Below are positions 1 through 11,010 of a stretch of 64,000 bases of DNA, piece after piece. The notes under the pieces are model-generated. The model did no database searches and was not told where the DNA came from. It worked only from the letters and a program-made list of their open reading frames with translations. Each line of letters starts with the position of its first letter. Position 1 is the stretch's first letter. This DNA is from Carnegiea gigantea. Taxonomy: Eukaryota > Streptophyta > Magnoliopsida > Caryophyllales > Cactaceae. The stretch lies in contig JAKOGI010000056.1 of assembly GCA_029747015.1 (NCBI GenBank), positions 334,501 through 398,500 on the forward strand. The letters are read 5' to 3'. The position numbers and the translations under genes were made by a program.

Positions 1-1
1 T

Positions 2-97
2 GAGCATTTCCCTTCACAAGGGAGTGACGAGGGAGGATGCTTTTCACCGATCACTAAGATTCTGAAGGTGGTGGCCCCTTTAGGTGGGAGAGACTAA
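2..97 (+). CDS. possible C-terminal coding segment cut by the window edge
   Basis: The first 31 codons are open and end in a TAA at 95-97. They encode a Gly/Ser-rich tail followed by a basic hydrophobic stretch. I do not recognise the product. The segment may be the last exon of a gene lying to the left, or chance open sequence, because it is short and has no second line of support. Confidence 0.2.
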   Translation, partial: EHFPSQGSDEGGCFSPITKILKVVAPLGGRD

Positions 98-311
98 TGC
101 CGCTTGAGTAAAAGCTCATTGGCATCCTTATGATGATCTGCGAAATTATGTTGTTTTGGTTCTATTCTCTTGGAACATTCAGCCAGTGAGTAGTGACATA
201 TCTCAAACTGAATGCAGTTTTTTTCTGATAGTTACATTGAGAAACACTTTCTCTGAACCAAGTTTTTGCATGTAGAAATATTTACTGATCTTTGGTGTAT
301 AATGTGTGTAG

Positions 312-460
312 GGAGTATCAAAGCTTGCAGAAAGGCAGCAATGAGTTGTGAAGAGGGCAAATTTGAGCAGTATAAACTTGGGAAGGGAGTTGAGGTTACA
401 GACGAGTTGAATCGGCAAATGCACAATTGTCTCGAGAGGATTAAAGTACTAGAACACTAA
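312..460 (+). CDS. possible terminal exon, product not recognised
   Basis: A pyrimidine-poor but canonical AG acceptor at 310-311 precedes an open stretch of 48 codons in one phase, ending with TAA at 458-460. The peptide is charged, with a Cys pair and a helical Glu/Lys/Arg-rich end (ELNRQMHNCLERIKVLEH), and looks like natural protein rather than noise. Stop codons upstream in the same frame mean it would need splicing to an exon outside the window or to the 2-97 segment. No family assigned. Confidence 0.25.
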
Positions 461-944
461 CTGAATCTTTCCTTGTAACATTGAACTAGGGTATTTGATG
501 ATTAAAGGTGAGTTTTTTTGAAATGGTAGATAATCTAGCAACATTTAATGAGTACTCGCTTATTGTACATGGTTGGTTCTTTTTCTGTGGATGATTTGAG
601 TTGCCATTCATGATTAATTGAATGAGATCAACTCATTAGAAGCGAATTAAATTCAAACTTGAATCTTTGTGAGCCTGTTGAAGACCTCGCTTGTAAGTTT
701 GTTAAAGTCTGAACTTGGTTATAGTCCTTGCTTGTAAGTTTCCTTAGAAGGTTTGGGTGAAACCCCCTGCCCCCAAAAAGGAAAAGGAAAAAGAAAGAAA
801 AACTTTGACTGGATATGGTAATTGGGCTCGAGTAGCTTTCGGCCCATGTCTCTAACTTCAGGACTATGGCATGTCAAAATCAAAATTGGGTCTCATTTGG
901 CACCCATGTCAATAAATAAATAAATAGATAAAATAAACACCACT
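461..944. other. non-coding stretch, nothing recognised
   Basis: AT-rich sequence with a purine run (about 771-805) and an AATA microsatellite (about 910-935). I see no exon, RNA gene or transposon end. Confidence 0.5.
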
Positions 945-1299
945 CTGTTCTCTGACTTATTTTGTCTGAACTTATTCTGAACTGAACTTATCTGAACTTG
1001 TTTGCTGAACTTAACTTATCTACTGAATTTATGAACTTAGACTCTGTTCTCTTCGACTTATTTTTTGAAGAATGAGTTCAGATAAGTTCAGTTTAGAATA
1101 AGTTTAACAAATAAGTTCAGCAGATAAGTTCAGAATAAGTTCAGCAAATAAGTTCATAAATTTATTCTTAATAAGTTCAGAATGAGTTCAGAATAAGTTC
1201 AGTAAATAAGTTCAGAATAAGTTCAACCAAAAAGTTCATAATAAGTTTAGATAAATTTAGTTTAGAATAAGTTTAGACAAAATAAGTCGAAGAGAACAG
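945..1299. mobile_element. inverted-repeat (MITE-like) element built of AAGTTCAG units
   Basis: The left end reads CTGTTCTCTGACTTATTTT and the right end is its near-complement, AAAATAAGTCGAAGAGAACAG. A second internal copy of the left terminus (CTGTTCTCTTCGACTTATTTT) lies at 1044-1064, so this is either one foldback element or a tandem/nested pair. The body is a degenerate array of about ten-base units, GAACTTATT on the left and AATAAGTTC on the right. No ORF is present. The right terminus abuts the first surviving codon of the UNC93-like relic. No clear target duplication was found. Confidence 0.6.
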
Positions 1300-2759
1300 G
1301 TGATGGCGGTCAGGTGGACCACACGGCGGCGAACAATGCCAACACCGCCCTGTACACCACCTTCGCGGTGTTTGGTATTCTGGGTGGCGGCATTTACAAT
1401 GTTTTAGGCCCTAGGCTTACTTTGCTTGCAGGCTGTTCGACGTATGTCCTCTATGCTTGTTCTTTCATGAACTACAACCACCGCCATAGCCAGACCTTTG
1501 TTATTGTCGCCGGTGCCCTTTTGGGTGCTGGGGCGGGTTTGCTTTGGGCTGGTCACGGTGCCATCATGACTTCATATCCTACTTCTAGGAGAAAGGGTAC
1601 TTACATTTCCATTTTTTGGTATTTCGATATGCGTGGAGTGATTGGTGGGTTGATTCCATTTGTGTTGAACTATAGTAGGAGTGAGGCTGCTTCTGTTAAA
1701 GATGGTACTTACATTGGGTTTATGTGTTTTGTGGCTAATGGGGGTCTTCTCTCACTTGCAATTTTGCCACCTAGTAGAGTGATTAGGGATGATGGTACTA
1801 GGTGTACTCACATTAAGTATTCAAATGTGTCCACTGAGCTTGTTGAGATCCTGAAGTTGTTCTGGAATTGGAAGATGCTTTTGATTGTACCACAGTACCA
1901 GCAGCTTGGGGGAGCAACTTTTTCTATACTTATCAGTTCAATAATGTGAATGGGGAATTGTTTAATTTGCAAACCAGGGGGTTGAACAATGTACTCTATT
2001 GGGGAGCTCAGATGTTGGGCTCTGTTGGGATTGGGTACCTGATGGATTTCAGCTTCCAGAGTAGGAGGAAGAGGGGTTGCGTCGGGATTGTAATTGTTGG
2101 TCTGCCTGGGACTGCAATTTGGGGAGGTGGTCTTGCCAATCAGCTGAGGTACTCAAGGGATCATGCGCCTGAAAAGCTCGATTTTAAGGACTCTGGTAGT
2201 GCTTATGCTGGTCCCTTCCTCTTGTACTTTAGTTATGGTTTGCTGGATGCAATGTTCCAAAGCATGGTTTACTGGGTTATTGGTGGTTTAGGTGATGATT
2301 CTGAGACATTTAGCAGGTAAAAAATAAAACCCACTGCTGGTATTACATGCTTCTACACTTAGCAGGGGCAAGCTGCCTATATACTACCCTTTTATCTCAT
2401 TTTTCACTACGCATATAGGTTTCAATTTGGAACTTCATACAAGTCAAAACGTTTTTTCTGCAAATTGTTTCAGGTATAGTGGGTTCTACGAAGGGGTGCC
2501 GAGTGCAGGGGCAGCAGTTGCTTGGCAAATTGATGTGCACAGTGTGTCCTACCTGCACCAGCTGATTATCAACTGGGCACTCACTACAGTCAGCTATCCT
2601 ATCCTGCTTCTGCTTGTCATGTTGGCTGTCAAGGATGACGATAGGAGTGCAGAGCATGCCCAGGCATATGAGGGTAATGGTGGGCTCAACAACCTAACTG
2701 GATGCTTATGCCCTTCCCCCCTTTCTTTCTTAAGATACAACATTTGCTTGTCATTGTGA
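1299..2759 (+). pseudogene. UNC93-like (major facilitator-type) membrane protein, 5'-truncated and frameshifted
   Basis: The conceptual product matches the plant UNC93-like family of multipass membrane proteins: a GGQVDHTAANNANTALYTTF start, then LGPRLTLLAGCSTYVLYACS, the GTYISIFWYF region and YWGAQMLGSVGIGYLMD. The first exon runs from about 1299 to 2316. An intron follows (GT at 2317, AG ending 2473), and the last exon runs from 2474 to a TGA at 2757-2759. Two lesions are visible. The N-terminal part (initiator Met and first membrane helix, expected before the GGQVD motif) is absent and replaced by an inverted-repeat element. An 8-bp tandem-type insertion near 1886-1893 repeats GTACCA and shifts the frame inside the VPAAWGSNFFYTYQF region. 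The rest is well preserved, so the lesions look recent. It could be a truncated duplicate of a functional gene elsewhere. Confidence 0.85.
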
Positions 2760-4079
2760 AATTGTGATAGTCATAGTGATGATTGATGCAAGTCTTGTAC
2801 ATCATATGGTGTCTCTGCAATATTGAATCAATCAACTTGGTTTACTTCTGTGGTTTATCCGTAAGCTTTGAAGATTTTGTTGCTGGTTTCTGCTTGATCA
2901 TGGACCATGGTAGACTATGCCCAAACATATTAAGTAAAGCACAATGGACTTTTCAAGGCCATTGTCCAACGATGTGTCAGTCTCATTGCCCAAAGTACAT
3001 CCCTTATTATCGTGGCTTTCTGTTGGAGTGTTGGCTGCATGACTTTGTAAGATCACAGACAGAGAGGATTCATGATGTTTTGCAGCAGGTGAAGTAGGAC
3101 ATCGTATTGTGATCCTAGAGAGATAAACTGTGGATAATAAATAACTAAAGATGACAACCAGCCATAGGTTCCTGTGATTCATGTTGGTTGCTAGGAAGAA
3201 GTGAACATGGATGGCAATCATGGCATGCTATAATGCTAAGTTTTGTTTCTAGCAGATATTCAGGATATGAAAGATGCAGAGATGCTGATCCCTTCCAACA
3301 ATAGGAGAGGCATGTAATTTCTGTTATAATATATCCACAGTTGTGCTTTACTGATTTCATCCTTAATTCTTTAATGTCTTATTCAGTGATTTGAATCAAC
3401 CAAGTTGAAGGCCATGAAAATACCGTTGGGTGATCTCATGCCAAAAATAGCTGATAAGTAACTTTATGCTAATGAAGGAATATGTTTGAGAAAGGAAGAT
3501 GATCATAAGTTGATGTCTCCTCGTGAGTTCCATGCCATGCTGCTGTATTTTACTTAAAAGATCTAGTGTACTGTAGTCCTTTAGAACTATTTTATTGTAT
3601 ATGAATCTTGATGAGGAAATGGCTTGTTTGATTATCATATTTGAGTCTCACTTTATATACCATGTTCATCTGTGTTCTCCCTCTCCCCCCCCTTTCTTTT
3701 TTCCCGGTAGGGTTCTACCAGGTATCCACAGGCGTAGCAGCCTTAACTGAGGGGCAGCATTTTCTTCCTCGTAAATTGTGACATTGCCCCTCCTCCCCCC
3801 CCCCCCGGCCCAAAAAAAAATGGAGGCAGGTATGAAATGACTGCAAAGGTGGGTAGCTTGTACTGGCCTATACATATCTGCTTGGGATCAGCTGGGAGGC
3901 TGTTGCTATTTTGTACACTGAGCTCCCTACTATGATCAAGATGGCTTCTATATTTGAAGAAAACCTTGAGGTTATCTTCTTCTGTCTTGCCTGAAGTATT
4001 TAGGGGAGCTTTCCAGTATCTCATGACTGTAAATGGCTGTTCTGAAATCTCGTATCAGCAATGATACAATGGCTTGGAA
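2760..4079. other. downstream flank of the UNC93-like relic, no gene seen
   Basis: This probably begins with the old 3' UTR. It contains homopolymer tracts (C-run at about 3796-3806, A-run at about 3811-3819). Short open frames here show no recognisable motifs. Confidence 0.45.
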
Positions 4080-4440
4080 TGGTGTGCCATGTGCCTTGAG
4101 CAGGAAGAATAAGTTGATCACCTCTTTGTTTTTTTCCATTGGGTCTCTTCACTTGGCCATTTGTCTCTTTTCTTGATGGCGGTTAGTTGGGTTCAACCTT
4201 CCAACGTTAAAGATGTTTCGGTTGAACAAGAAGATTGAAGAAAACTAGGCTGCTTCGGCGATTTGGTGGTGTACCTGGAAGGATAAGAACTGACGTATTT
4301 TGAGGGCAAGGCCCCTGTAGGTTTTCAAGTGCTTTTTTTTTTTTTTTTTTTAAGATTGTTGTAAGGTTGGACCTCTCTGCTCAATTGTGGTACGAAGATG
4401 TCTCTTTTGGATTTTGTAGATAAAAATATACGGGACAGCT
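4080..4440 (+). pseudogene. fragment of a LINE reverse-transcriptase zinc-binding region
   Basis: The forward frames contain a degraded stretch like the plant LINE zf-RVT domain: Cys-rich remnants, VDHLFVFFHW (family: C..C...E...HLF..C), then after frame breaks an IWWCTWKDKN-like segment resembling the IW..W..RN motif that follows the zinc domain. Several stops are present. There is no target duplication or complete element. A long T-run lies at about 4331-4350. Short, degenerate match. Confidence 0.4.
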
Positions 4441-4862
4441 TGAGTTATACTTGCCATTGTGCAAATGCCACTTGGCGTCTCATTTATATATTATTTTATT
4501 ACTCATTTAAAATAAGAATGTATGACTTGGAATGGACACCTTTTTTGTTTCTGAGGCGATGGATGGGTGGTGATGGGATTGCTAGACAGAATTAATGGTT
4601 TAGTATATTTACCAATGTATTGATGGACCTAAGAATTGCGGATATTTTTACTTGCGATTTGTAAGTTGATTGGCAATCACACCTTGAATCAGTGCAAATT
4701 AGTTACATTATGCAGCTGTGACAAATCAACAGCTCTATAATAGATGCTGGATGCATGTCATGGTACATGTTTATGCCTGAGGGGTTTAGTCTATCAGCAG
4801 CTTATTGCCTTACAAGTTACAACCTAGTTGCTCGTAAGCAGTTCCCTTGGTTGCATTGGCAG

Positions 4863-5198
4863 CTATCAAGAAGGCAAACTTAAAGAGAATGGGCATGCAG
4901 GAAAAGAAGCTTCGAGGTGCCGAGGCCACTGTGCATACGTATTGCATTTTGACTTGAAATGGACTTTTTTTCTCTGTTTTGGGTTACTTTTATTTTTGCC
5001 TTCCACAAATTGAAAAATCACAGAACCGACTGCATGTTGTGCCATTTGCTCTAGATTTGTAACACTTATTTTTTGTGCAGGGCTCTGGATGCATACTGCT
5101 TTCTTCGTAAAGGGCTTGAGCAACAAGGTATTTCAAGATCAGATGCATTTATTAGCTTGAAACTAATTTTTCCTTGGTCCCCTGTAGTTGCCGGATAG
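4863..5198 (+). CDS. two orphan exons of an unrecognised conserved-looking protein
   Basis: An AG acceptor at 4861-4862 opens a 76-base exon rich in Lys/Arg (KKANLKRMGMQEKKLRGAEA). It ends at a GTATTG donor after 4938. A polypyrimidine tract and GTGCAG acceptor lead into a second exon at 5081, and the phases match: the joined frame continues ALDAYCFLRKGLEQQG and ends at TAG 5196-5198. Matching phase and non-random composition suggest real coding exons, but upstream exons are missing or unrecognised. They may be the end of a gene disrupted by the insertions at 4 kb. No function proposed. Confidence 0.35.
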
Positions 5199-5644
5199 AA
5201 GTATTTGAGCACAACAATTGTGCAGAAATGCAATTCAGCATTCCCAGGTATAAACTTCTATGTTTTTCGACTTTGTTCATTCTATGTCATGAAAACTAGT
5301 CAATAATTCCCCCCCCCCCCCAAAAATCAATTATTGGAGTCCTAACATCGGGTTTTTAGTTATGTGAGATTGGCATAAGAGCTAAGTGAGGGTGTGCTGT
5401 GTTCATTGCATAGTGTGTAAATTGTTTGGGCCATATAGACTTTGATAGTAATGCGGAACCCTTAAAGATAGACATGACCTTAATGCAAGGAAACTAGAAA
5501 GAACAAAGCCTTGTTTATCACATGCCAATGCTCATTACATCCGGTCAAAAGAAATTGTGCCCACAACATCATTGATCTTATGCACTTTTGTTTTAGCTTG
5601 CAGTTGAATCATTGCACACAATCTTTAAAGCTGTATGGGACTCA
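5199..5644. other. intergenic sequence and 3' UTR of the acidic-protein gene
   Basis: No ORF of note. A C-run lies at about 5310-5320. The right part is probably the 3' UTR of the minus-strand gene ending at 5645. Confidence 0.45.
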
Positions 5645-6310
5645 TTAAATTGTAATGAGAGGTTCATCGCTTTTATCATCGGAGTAACGAGCCTTGGCTG
5701 GCTCGGCTTCTTCCTTTACTGGCTCCAGGGCCTTCCCTGGTTCAGGAGTAGCAGCAACCTTAGCTGGAGAATCCTCAGCCTTGACCTTGGACGTAATCTC
5801 AGCTGGAGAATCGTCAGCCTTGGCCTCGTCCTTCTCCTCCACCTGGACCTTGACCTTGGATTCACCCTGCTCCGCTGCCCCTTCGTTGACCTTGGGCTCG
5901 CCTTTCTCCTCACCCTCGGCAGATTTTATTTCTTCAGAGTCTTTTGCCTTCTCTTTGGGTTCAGCAGGATTTTCCGCAGCCTCATCTGTCTTTTCGTTTT
6001 CACCTCCATTGTTTTCCTGCGTCAACGAGGGGAGAAATTCATAGCAACTGGAGCCTTCAAATTTTTCACTTAATTAGGTGAAATGATGGAATAGTATGTT
6101 TATGCGATGATCTCTTTAGATTCTATATGATTGGGATGCATAAACTATGAGCGAGAACATTACATGTACAAAATAAGACCCATTTTGGGACATTCCGAAA
6201 TATCATACCTGTGGAGCAGTGTCGGACTCGACCATCTCAGCAGCTTGAGCCTCGTCAGAGGGTTTGTCTGGAAGGTCCAAGTCCTTGGGTCTGCTTGCAC
6301 AGCCACCCAT
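5645..6310 (-). CDS. acidic Glu/Lys/Ala-rich protein with N-terminal myristoylation/S-acylation signal
   Basis: Two exons. Exon 1 (6310-6209) encodes 34 residues beginning MGGCASRPKDLDLPD. A GTATGA donor and CAG acceptor bound a 192-bp intron, and exon 2 (6016-5645) continues in phase to TAA, giving a protein of 157 residues. Gly2 followed by Cys4 is a classic N-myristoylation plus palmitoylation start, so membrane-edge location is expected. The rest is a low-complexity, highly acidic repetitive region of Glu, Lys, Ala and Pro (many KVK, EKDEAK and SPAK units), probably disordered. Plants have many small uncharacterised proteins of the MGGCA.KPK type; function is unknown. A consensus TATA box lies about 140 bp upstream of the ATG on the same strand. 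The gene appears intact. Confidence 0.75.
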
Positions 6311-6450
6311 TCTCGTCAAATGAATAGTAATCTGACGATAAGGGCGAGTCTATGGAGGTGAGAGGCAGAGGAGGAAGGAAATTAAGGCCTTTTTTGTTGC
6401 TGTTATTATTGAACCAGTGAGATTGCCATGGCCAAAGGGAAGAGGCATTT

Positions 6451-6459
6451 CTTATATAG
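6451..6459 (-). promoter_or_regulatory. TATA box of the acidic-protein gene
   Basis: The minus strand reads CTATATAAG, a near-perfect plant TATA box, about 145 bp upstream of the ATG at 6310. Initiation would be expected near 6420-6425, giving a 5' UTR of about 110 bases. Assigned by motif and position only. Confidence 0.55.
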
Positions 6460-6460
6460 G

Positions 6461-8160
6461 GAAGGTAATAGCTCTGAATTTGGGAGGAATGTCCTAAAAA
6501 AAGGCAAAAGACTAGCTCTTCTCAATTTCTTTGGGGGTGAAAAAAAAATAGTAAGAAAGAGATGTGTGAATGATTAGAGACCTCTGAACTCCTGTTTTGG
6601 GAGTCTTTCCCGGGAAAGCGAATGATATTCATGTGATTGTTAAGAGTTGGGTAATTACCATTAACATTTCCGTTATTCTCCAAGTTCTGTTTTTTGTTTT
6701 TTTTTGGTTTGGGGGGGGGTGTTTGGGCCTTGGTTGGTCATGCTATTTTATAAGTTTTATTTGCCTTACTTGCCATTTTTAATTTTGCTTGATACCTATG
6801 CAATTGAGTATGGCTAAGCTTGTCTGGTTTGATCTAAAATTATAAAATTTGAAAAAAAATTAAGCAGAATCAAAATTTTATAAGAGAATTGAAAATAAAA
6901 TTTATACCTTGAAACAATCCTCTCAAAATTTATAAATGAAATTAACAAAGCTAATTAGTTGTGTCGAATAAGTTAGCTTCATACATATTCTCATTTTCAA
7001 GTAAAATATTATGCGATAATATTTTTGAAATCATCTTAGGGCTAATAGAATCTGGCATAACACAAGAAAATAACAAAGGGTTAATATTGATTACTACTTT
7101 ATTGGAAAACATGTTATTTACTGAGCTATTGCTGCTCGACTTTAAAATATAAGAATTTTACTATAAGCCCATTAACCATAGTGTTCTTGCTTCTAAAATT
7201 TAGTATGTTCATGAGTTCAAAAAAAGTTAGAATGTTCATTAATCCCATATCAGAATTCAAAAATTCAATAAAAGACCATAAATTAGAAGTGGATTATGGT
7301 AAAATATGTAACTTGCACATTGTAAGTAATTAGAGGCTCTCATTTTTACTATATTTATTTGTTTTAGTTGATACATTATAAGACATGAAATAATCTGAGG
7401 CAACCATTTAGGCAGAACTTATGAGAGAAGGACTGTCTAATGTGTTCATGTACTTATCTTTCCCCCCAAAAAAAAAAAAAATATGTATACATTATTAGTG
7501 AAATAATTAAGTTTTTTATTACAAATATTTTTCTAAAAAATCTGTATCAATTTACTAAGTCCTTAAAAACTTATATAATTTTAGAAAATTAATGATGAAT
7601 TGAGGTAATTAAATAATGAATTATTTCTTCAAAAAAATATGCATTTTACAATTAAACAATAAACTTATCTGCATTATTAGTGAAATAAGTTTAGTTATTG
7701 ATAAACAATTAGATAATTACGATTTAATCACAATCTAATCCACTAGTACTTTTTAAGTGCTGAATTGTGTTAAATATCCTTAAAGGATGTCGAATTGTGT
7801 TAAATGATATTAAATTGTGCTTGATTATGTTGAAATGTGTTGAATACTAGAGAATGAGTACTTATCATAAGTTGGGGGGAAAAATGCACGAAGGAAAAAT
7901 TGGGCTTAAAGGTACAGAAAAGAATCATCAATGATACGAGAACAACAAAAGAAGAATAAAGAGGGAATCTGATATGAAGCAAATTAATAATAAACCAAAA
8001 ATGGTTTGCCCAAAAAAAAAAGTAAACCAAAGTGAGAAAAGAATAGATTGTATGAATAAAGGGGGAGAAAATCACGGAAGCCCACATCCTGTTTAATACA
8101 ATTCTAATTTCTTCATTTTCAATTCCAAAATTTAAACTGACAATTGTTAAGGTTTTACAT
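6461..8160. other. AT-rich intergenic region
   Basis: Long AT-rich spacer with poly-A, poly-T and G runs (for example 6711-6719 and about 7467-7480). No coding exon, RNA gene or transposon terminus could be supported. Open frames here are low-complexity. Confidence 0.5.
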
Positions 8161-8350
8161 TTTCAAAGTCTGAAGAGAGAGGGCTTCGGCCTTTGGGGAG
8201 AGATTCTTTCCTTTTTTTTTTTTCCCTGTTTTTTTCCTTCCGGGGTTTGCCACCCTCATCTTAAAAAAAAAGAAAAATTAAAACTTAATAAAAAAGAAAA
8301 AGAAAATAAAGTAACCGTTAAACCACCCGCCGCCAACCCCAACCGCCGGA

Positions 8351-8364
8351 GTCTCTCCCTCTCC

Positions 8365-8397
<33 letters not shown>

Positions 8398-8403
8398 CCC
8401 TCC
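8351..8403. repeat. C-run plus CT microsatellite in a 5' UTR
   Basis: A C13-type run followed by about ten CT dinucleotides, roughly 140 bp upstream of the ATG at 8540. CT-rich tracts are common in plant 5' leaders. Confidence 0.85.
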
Positions 8404-8539
8404 CCTGCTTTTCTCTTTCTCCCAAATTTCATCCCCAATTCAAAATTCAAACCCTAGAATCGAATTTTTTTCCCCTCAAATTCAAGCATTAGGGTTGAGG
8501 GATTCCACAACCTAACCCTACCAAAAGAAGTCAGAGGCC

Positions 8540-8938
8540 ATGGCCCCAATTGCAAACCGCTGGTTTTCCTTCTCATTCGGCATTTTCTCTCTTCTCATCC
8601 TCTCCCTCTCTCCGCCGGCGATCTCCTCCGTTCTCCGGCTTCCAAGCGACCGCAGGATTTCCGGCGCAGGAGAGGAATGCCCGGTGCCGGCGGGCCCGAT
8701 CTTCCCCGGCTCTTGCACCGTCAAGTGCTTCCGTCCCGACCCGGTTTGCGGCGAAGACGGTGTCACTTATTGGTGCGGCTGCGCCGACGCGCATTGCTCC
8801 GGAACCCGGGTCGCCAGGATCGGCTTATGCGAGGTTGGTAATGGCGGGTCGGGGCCGATTTCGGGTCAGGCCCTGCTCTTGGCCCACATTGTTTGGCTCA
8901 TTTTGTTGGGTTTCTCTGTCCTTTTTGGTCTCCTTTGA
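8540..8938 (+). CDS. secreted Kazal-type serine protease inhibitor-like protein
   Basis: A single-exon ORF of 132 codons. Residues 1-30 form a signal peptide (hydrophobic core LLILSLSPPAI). Mature residues carry eight Cys at 47, 59, 63, 70, 79, 81, 86 and 97. The PVCGEDGVTYWCGCADAHC segment is the plant variant of the Kazal motif (C.. DPVCG.DG.TY.C). Residues 111-132 form a hydrophobic tail after a Gly/Ser/Asn-rich linker, so the protein could be GPI-anchored or membrane-tethered at the cell surface. Plant members of this small family are reported as Kazal-type inhibitors active against subtilisin-like or trypsin-like proteases; the target here is unknown. The coding region is much more GC-rich than its flanks. 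The Met at 8540 directly precedes the signal peptide and is preferred. No disabling mutation seen. Confidence 0.85.
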   Translation: MAPIANRWFSFSFGIFSLLILSLSPPAISSVLRLPSDRRISGAGEECPVPAGPIFPGSCTVKCFRPDPVCGEDGVTYWCGCADAHCSGTRVARIGLCEVGNGGSGPISGQALLLAHIVWLILLGFSVLFGLL

Positions 8939-9646
8939 CTTGATTTTGGCCTCATTTTTCTTTGATTTCGTTGATTAAGGTTTTGGGATTTGGTTTTGTG
9001 TAAATGGGAGGAAGTGAGATGAGGGTTTTTGATTTGATTCATCTTGATTGGCATATATTCTTTGCGGTCAAGGAATTCTCTGGTCTGACAAACTTTTTGT
9101 ATAGATTTCTAAAATTTAGCACACGGATAGATTTGATCATTTAACTCTCTTTTAGGGTGTGAAATGCCCAGATTACAATTTTGCAGTTGTGCGCAAGAAC
9201 AAAGCCACTGTGTATTCCATTGCTTTTTTGTATGTCTTTGTTAATTTTCAATTGTCAAGTGTTTTTGGTAGATTGTGTCTTACTTATGTAATGATACACT
9301 AATTTTGGTTTCAATATTATGATTCTTGTTTACTGCTCGCATATCTCTGAATATTGGATATGTTTGCTTCTACGTGCTTTGAAAGATTGTGATCTTTCCA
9401 TGGTTGGTGTTTGACATAGAAGTTCAAAAATCGGGCAATATCCAAATATTGAAACTGTTGCCGAGGTGGGATATAAAAAGGAACAAAGGTTGTAGTTTTA
9501 CCTTTTAAATTCAATTTTTGGAGGTAATAATTGTGAAGTGGTGTATCGGTGAAAATTGTGAAGTAGTGTAGAATCCATAGACCCGAAATAAGTGTTGTAT
9601 GAAGGTTTTTTGGGCCAGGGACCATAGTGGAGTGTTATGTGAGCAT
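8939..9646. other. 3' UTR and flank of the Kazal-like gene
   Basis: T-rich sequence typical of a plant 3' UTR, with no recognisable coding exon. It ends at the TIR of the element starting at 9647. Confidence 0.5.
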
Positions 9647-10234
9647 TAGGGGTGGACAACAGACTGGATACCCATTGGGTTAAGTGATCGGCCCGTTTAA
9701 AATAGGGCTAATAAAGGGTCGGGTCCATACTGGACCAGGTCATTAATGGGCCAGTCCATTAAGGCATATTAACAGCTTGGACTGGGCGGGTCCATTAACG
9801 GCTCGTTTAGTGACCCATTATTTTTTAAACCTAATTGACATACTAGTTTACATGTTTCAATTAGTTAACCTCATTACCGATACTGTGTACATAACAATAA
9901 TTATTATAGATCGTTATTTTGCTCAAGTTTGTTCCGTTTTTAAACGGGTCCAAAGCAGGCCGCCCATGGGCCGACTTGACCCGACAAATTTATTAGCTTG
10001 ATTGTGTATTTTATAACTTTGAATTTAGACTTATTTAATTTGTTTGAAAAATTATAAATACATTAGTTGGAAAATTAACTAACAAAAAACACTCCTTAGG
10101 TGGTAATGGACAAGTCGGGTTCATTTGACCCATAACCTAGCCCAGCCCATTAACAAATGTACTGGACCTAATTCAGCCCGTTTAGTTAATGGGTTGGCCC
10201 AGTTCGGTCCAGCCCAATCCGTTGCCCACCCCTA
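9647..10234. mobile_element. non-autonomous hAT-like TIR element (588 bp)
   Basis: Left terminus TAGGGGTGGACAAC, right terminus complementary (GTTGCCCACCCCTA). The inverted similarity continues inward through GGCCCGTTTA-type segments. Flanking octamers GTGAGCAT and GCGAGCAC agree at six of eight positions, consistent with an old 8-bp target duplication as made by hAT transposases. No transposase ORF. Confidence 0.7.
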
Positions 10235-10736
10235 GCGAGCACACAGCACCATATGTGGCATGTATATTGTTAGTTTCAGTGTATTTGTCAATTTTTTTAA
10301 TTAGTATATATTTGTCTACGTTGCCGTTGAAAGTACGTATTCTCAAAAATATAACATAAGCATTTTCCCGCGTGGAAACATAGAGAGAGGTTTAGAAACT
10401 TTGTTTTTTTTAAAAAAAATTATTATACATGAGAGTCGAAAATATAAGTTCAAATCTACCATATAATTTGTGTTTTGTGATTTATAGATGCAATTTGTAT
10501 CGAACTCTTATCGAAAGCCACTAAATTTATAGGAAATTAAATAGTTCTATTGGAGTTTTGATCAGAGGCCGCAAAATTTGAAGGGAGTTGGTTGCCAGGA
10601 CACTTTACTTGCAGTAATCTATGACGAACTAGAAAGCCAAGCGCTCCGGAATTGGGCGGGAATCGGGTTGAGGACCAATGTATGCAAAGTCCTACATTCA
10701 TTTGACAAGAGCTAGCAATACCAAAGTTAAGACGTA
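10235..10736. other. intergenic spacer
   Basis: AT-rich, no feature recognised. Confidence 0.5.
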
Positions 10737-11010
10737 AGACCTGTTTTTTTCATTGATCTTTTTTAATTTATCAACTACAATATATTTTAACCCACTTCAA
10801 TAAAAAATATTAACCTCAATCAATTTCAATCAACTTCAACTAATCTCTTCAAAAAAATTTTTGTTCTCACTATATTAACAAATATAAAAAATCTATCAAC
10901 TTCAATCCAATTCAACCCACTTTAACAGGAAATACCAACTTTAACATACCTCAATTAACTTTATCCTTTTACCAATCCCAATTTATCAACGATAAGAATA
11001 GGCCCTTAAT
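10737..11010. mobile_element. small foldback/MITE-like element
   Basis: The left end ACCTGTTTTTTTCATTGAT and the right end (complement GGGCCTATTCTTATCGTTGAT) are imperfect inverted repeats. The interior has repeated CAATCAACTTCAA-type motifs. Family resemblance to the element at 11176-11355, which shares TTGAATTGA/TTGAAGTTG-like interior motifs. Ends are approximate. Confidence 0.45.

Noticed and set aside
5612..6073. Plus-strand open frame rich in Leu/Phe opposite the acidic-protein gene
   Set aside because: It is the antisense shadow of the Glu/Lys-rich exon; composition follows from the repetitive sense codons and it has no motif of its own.
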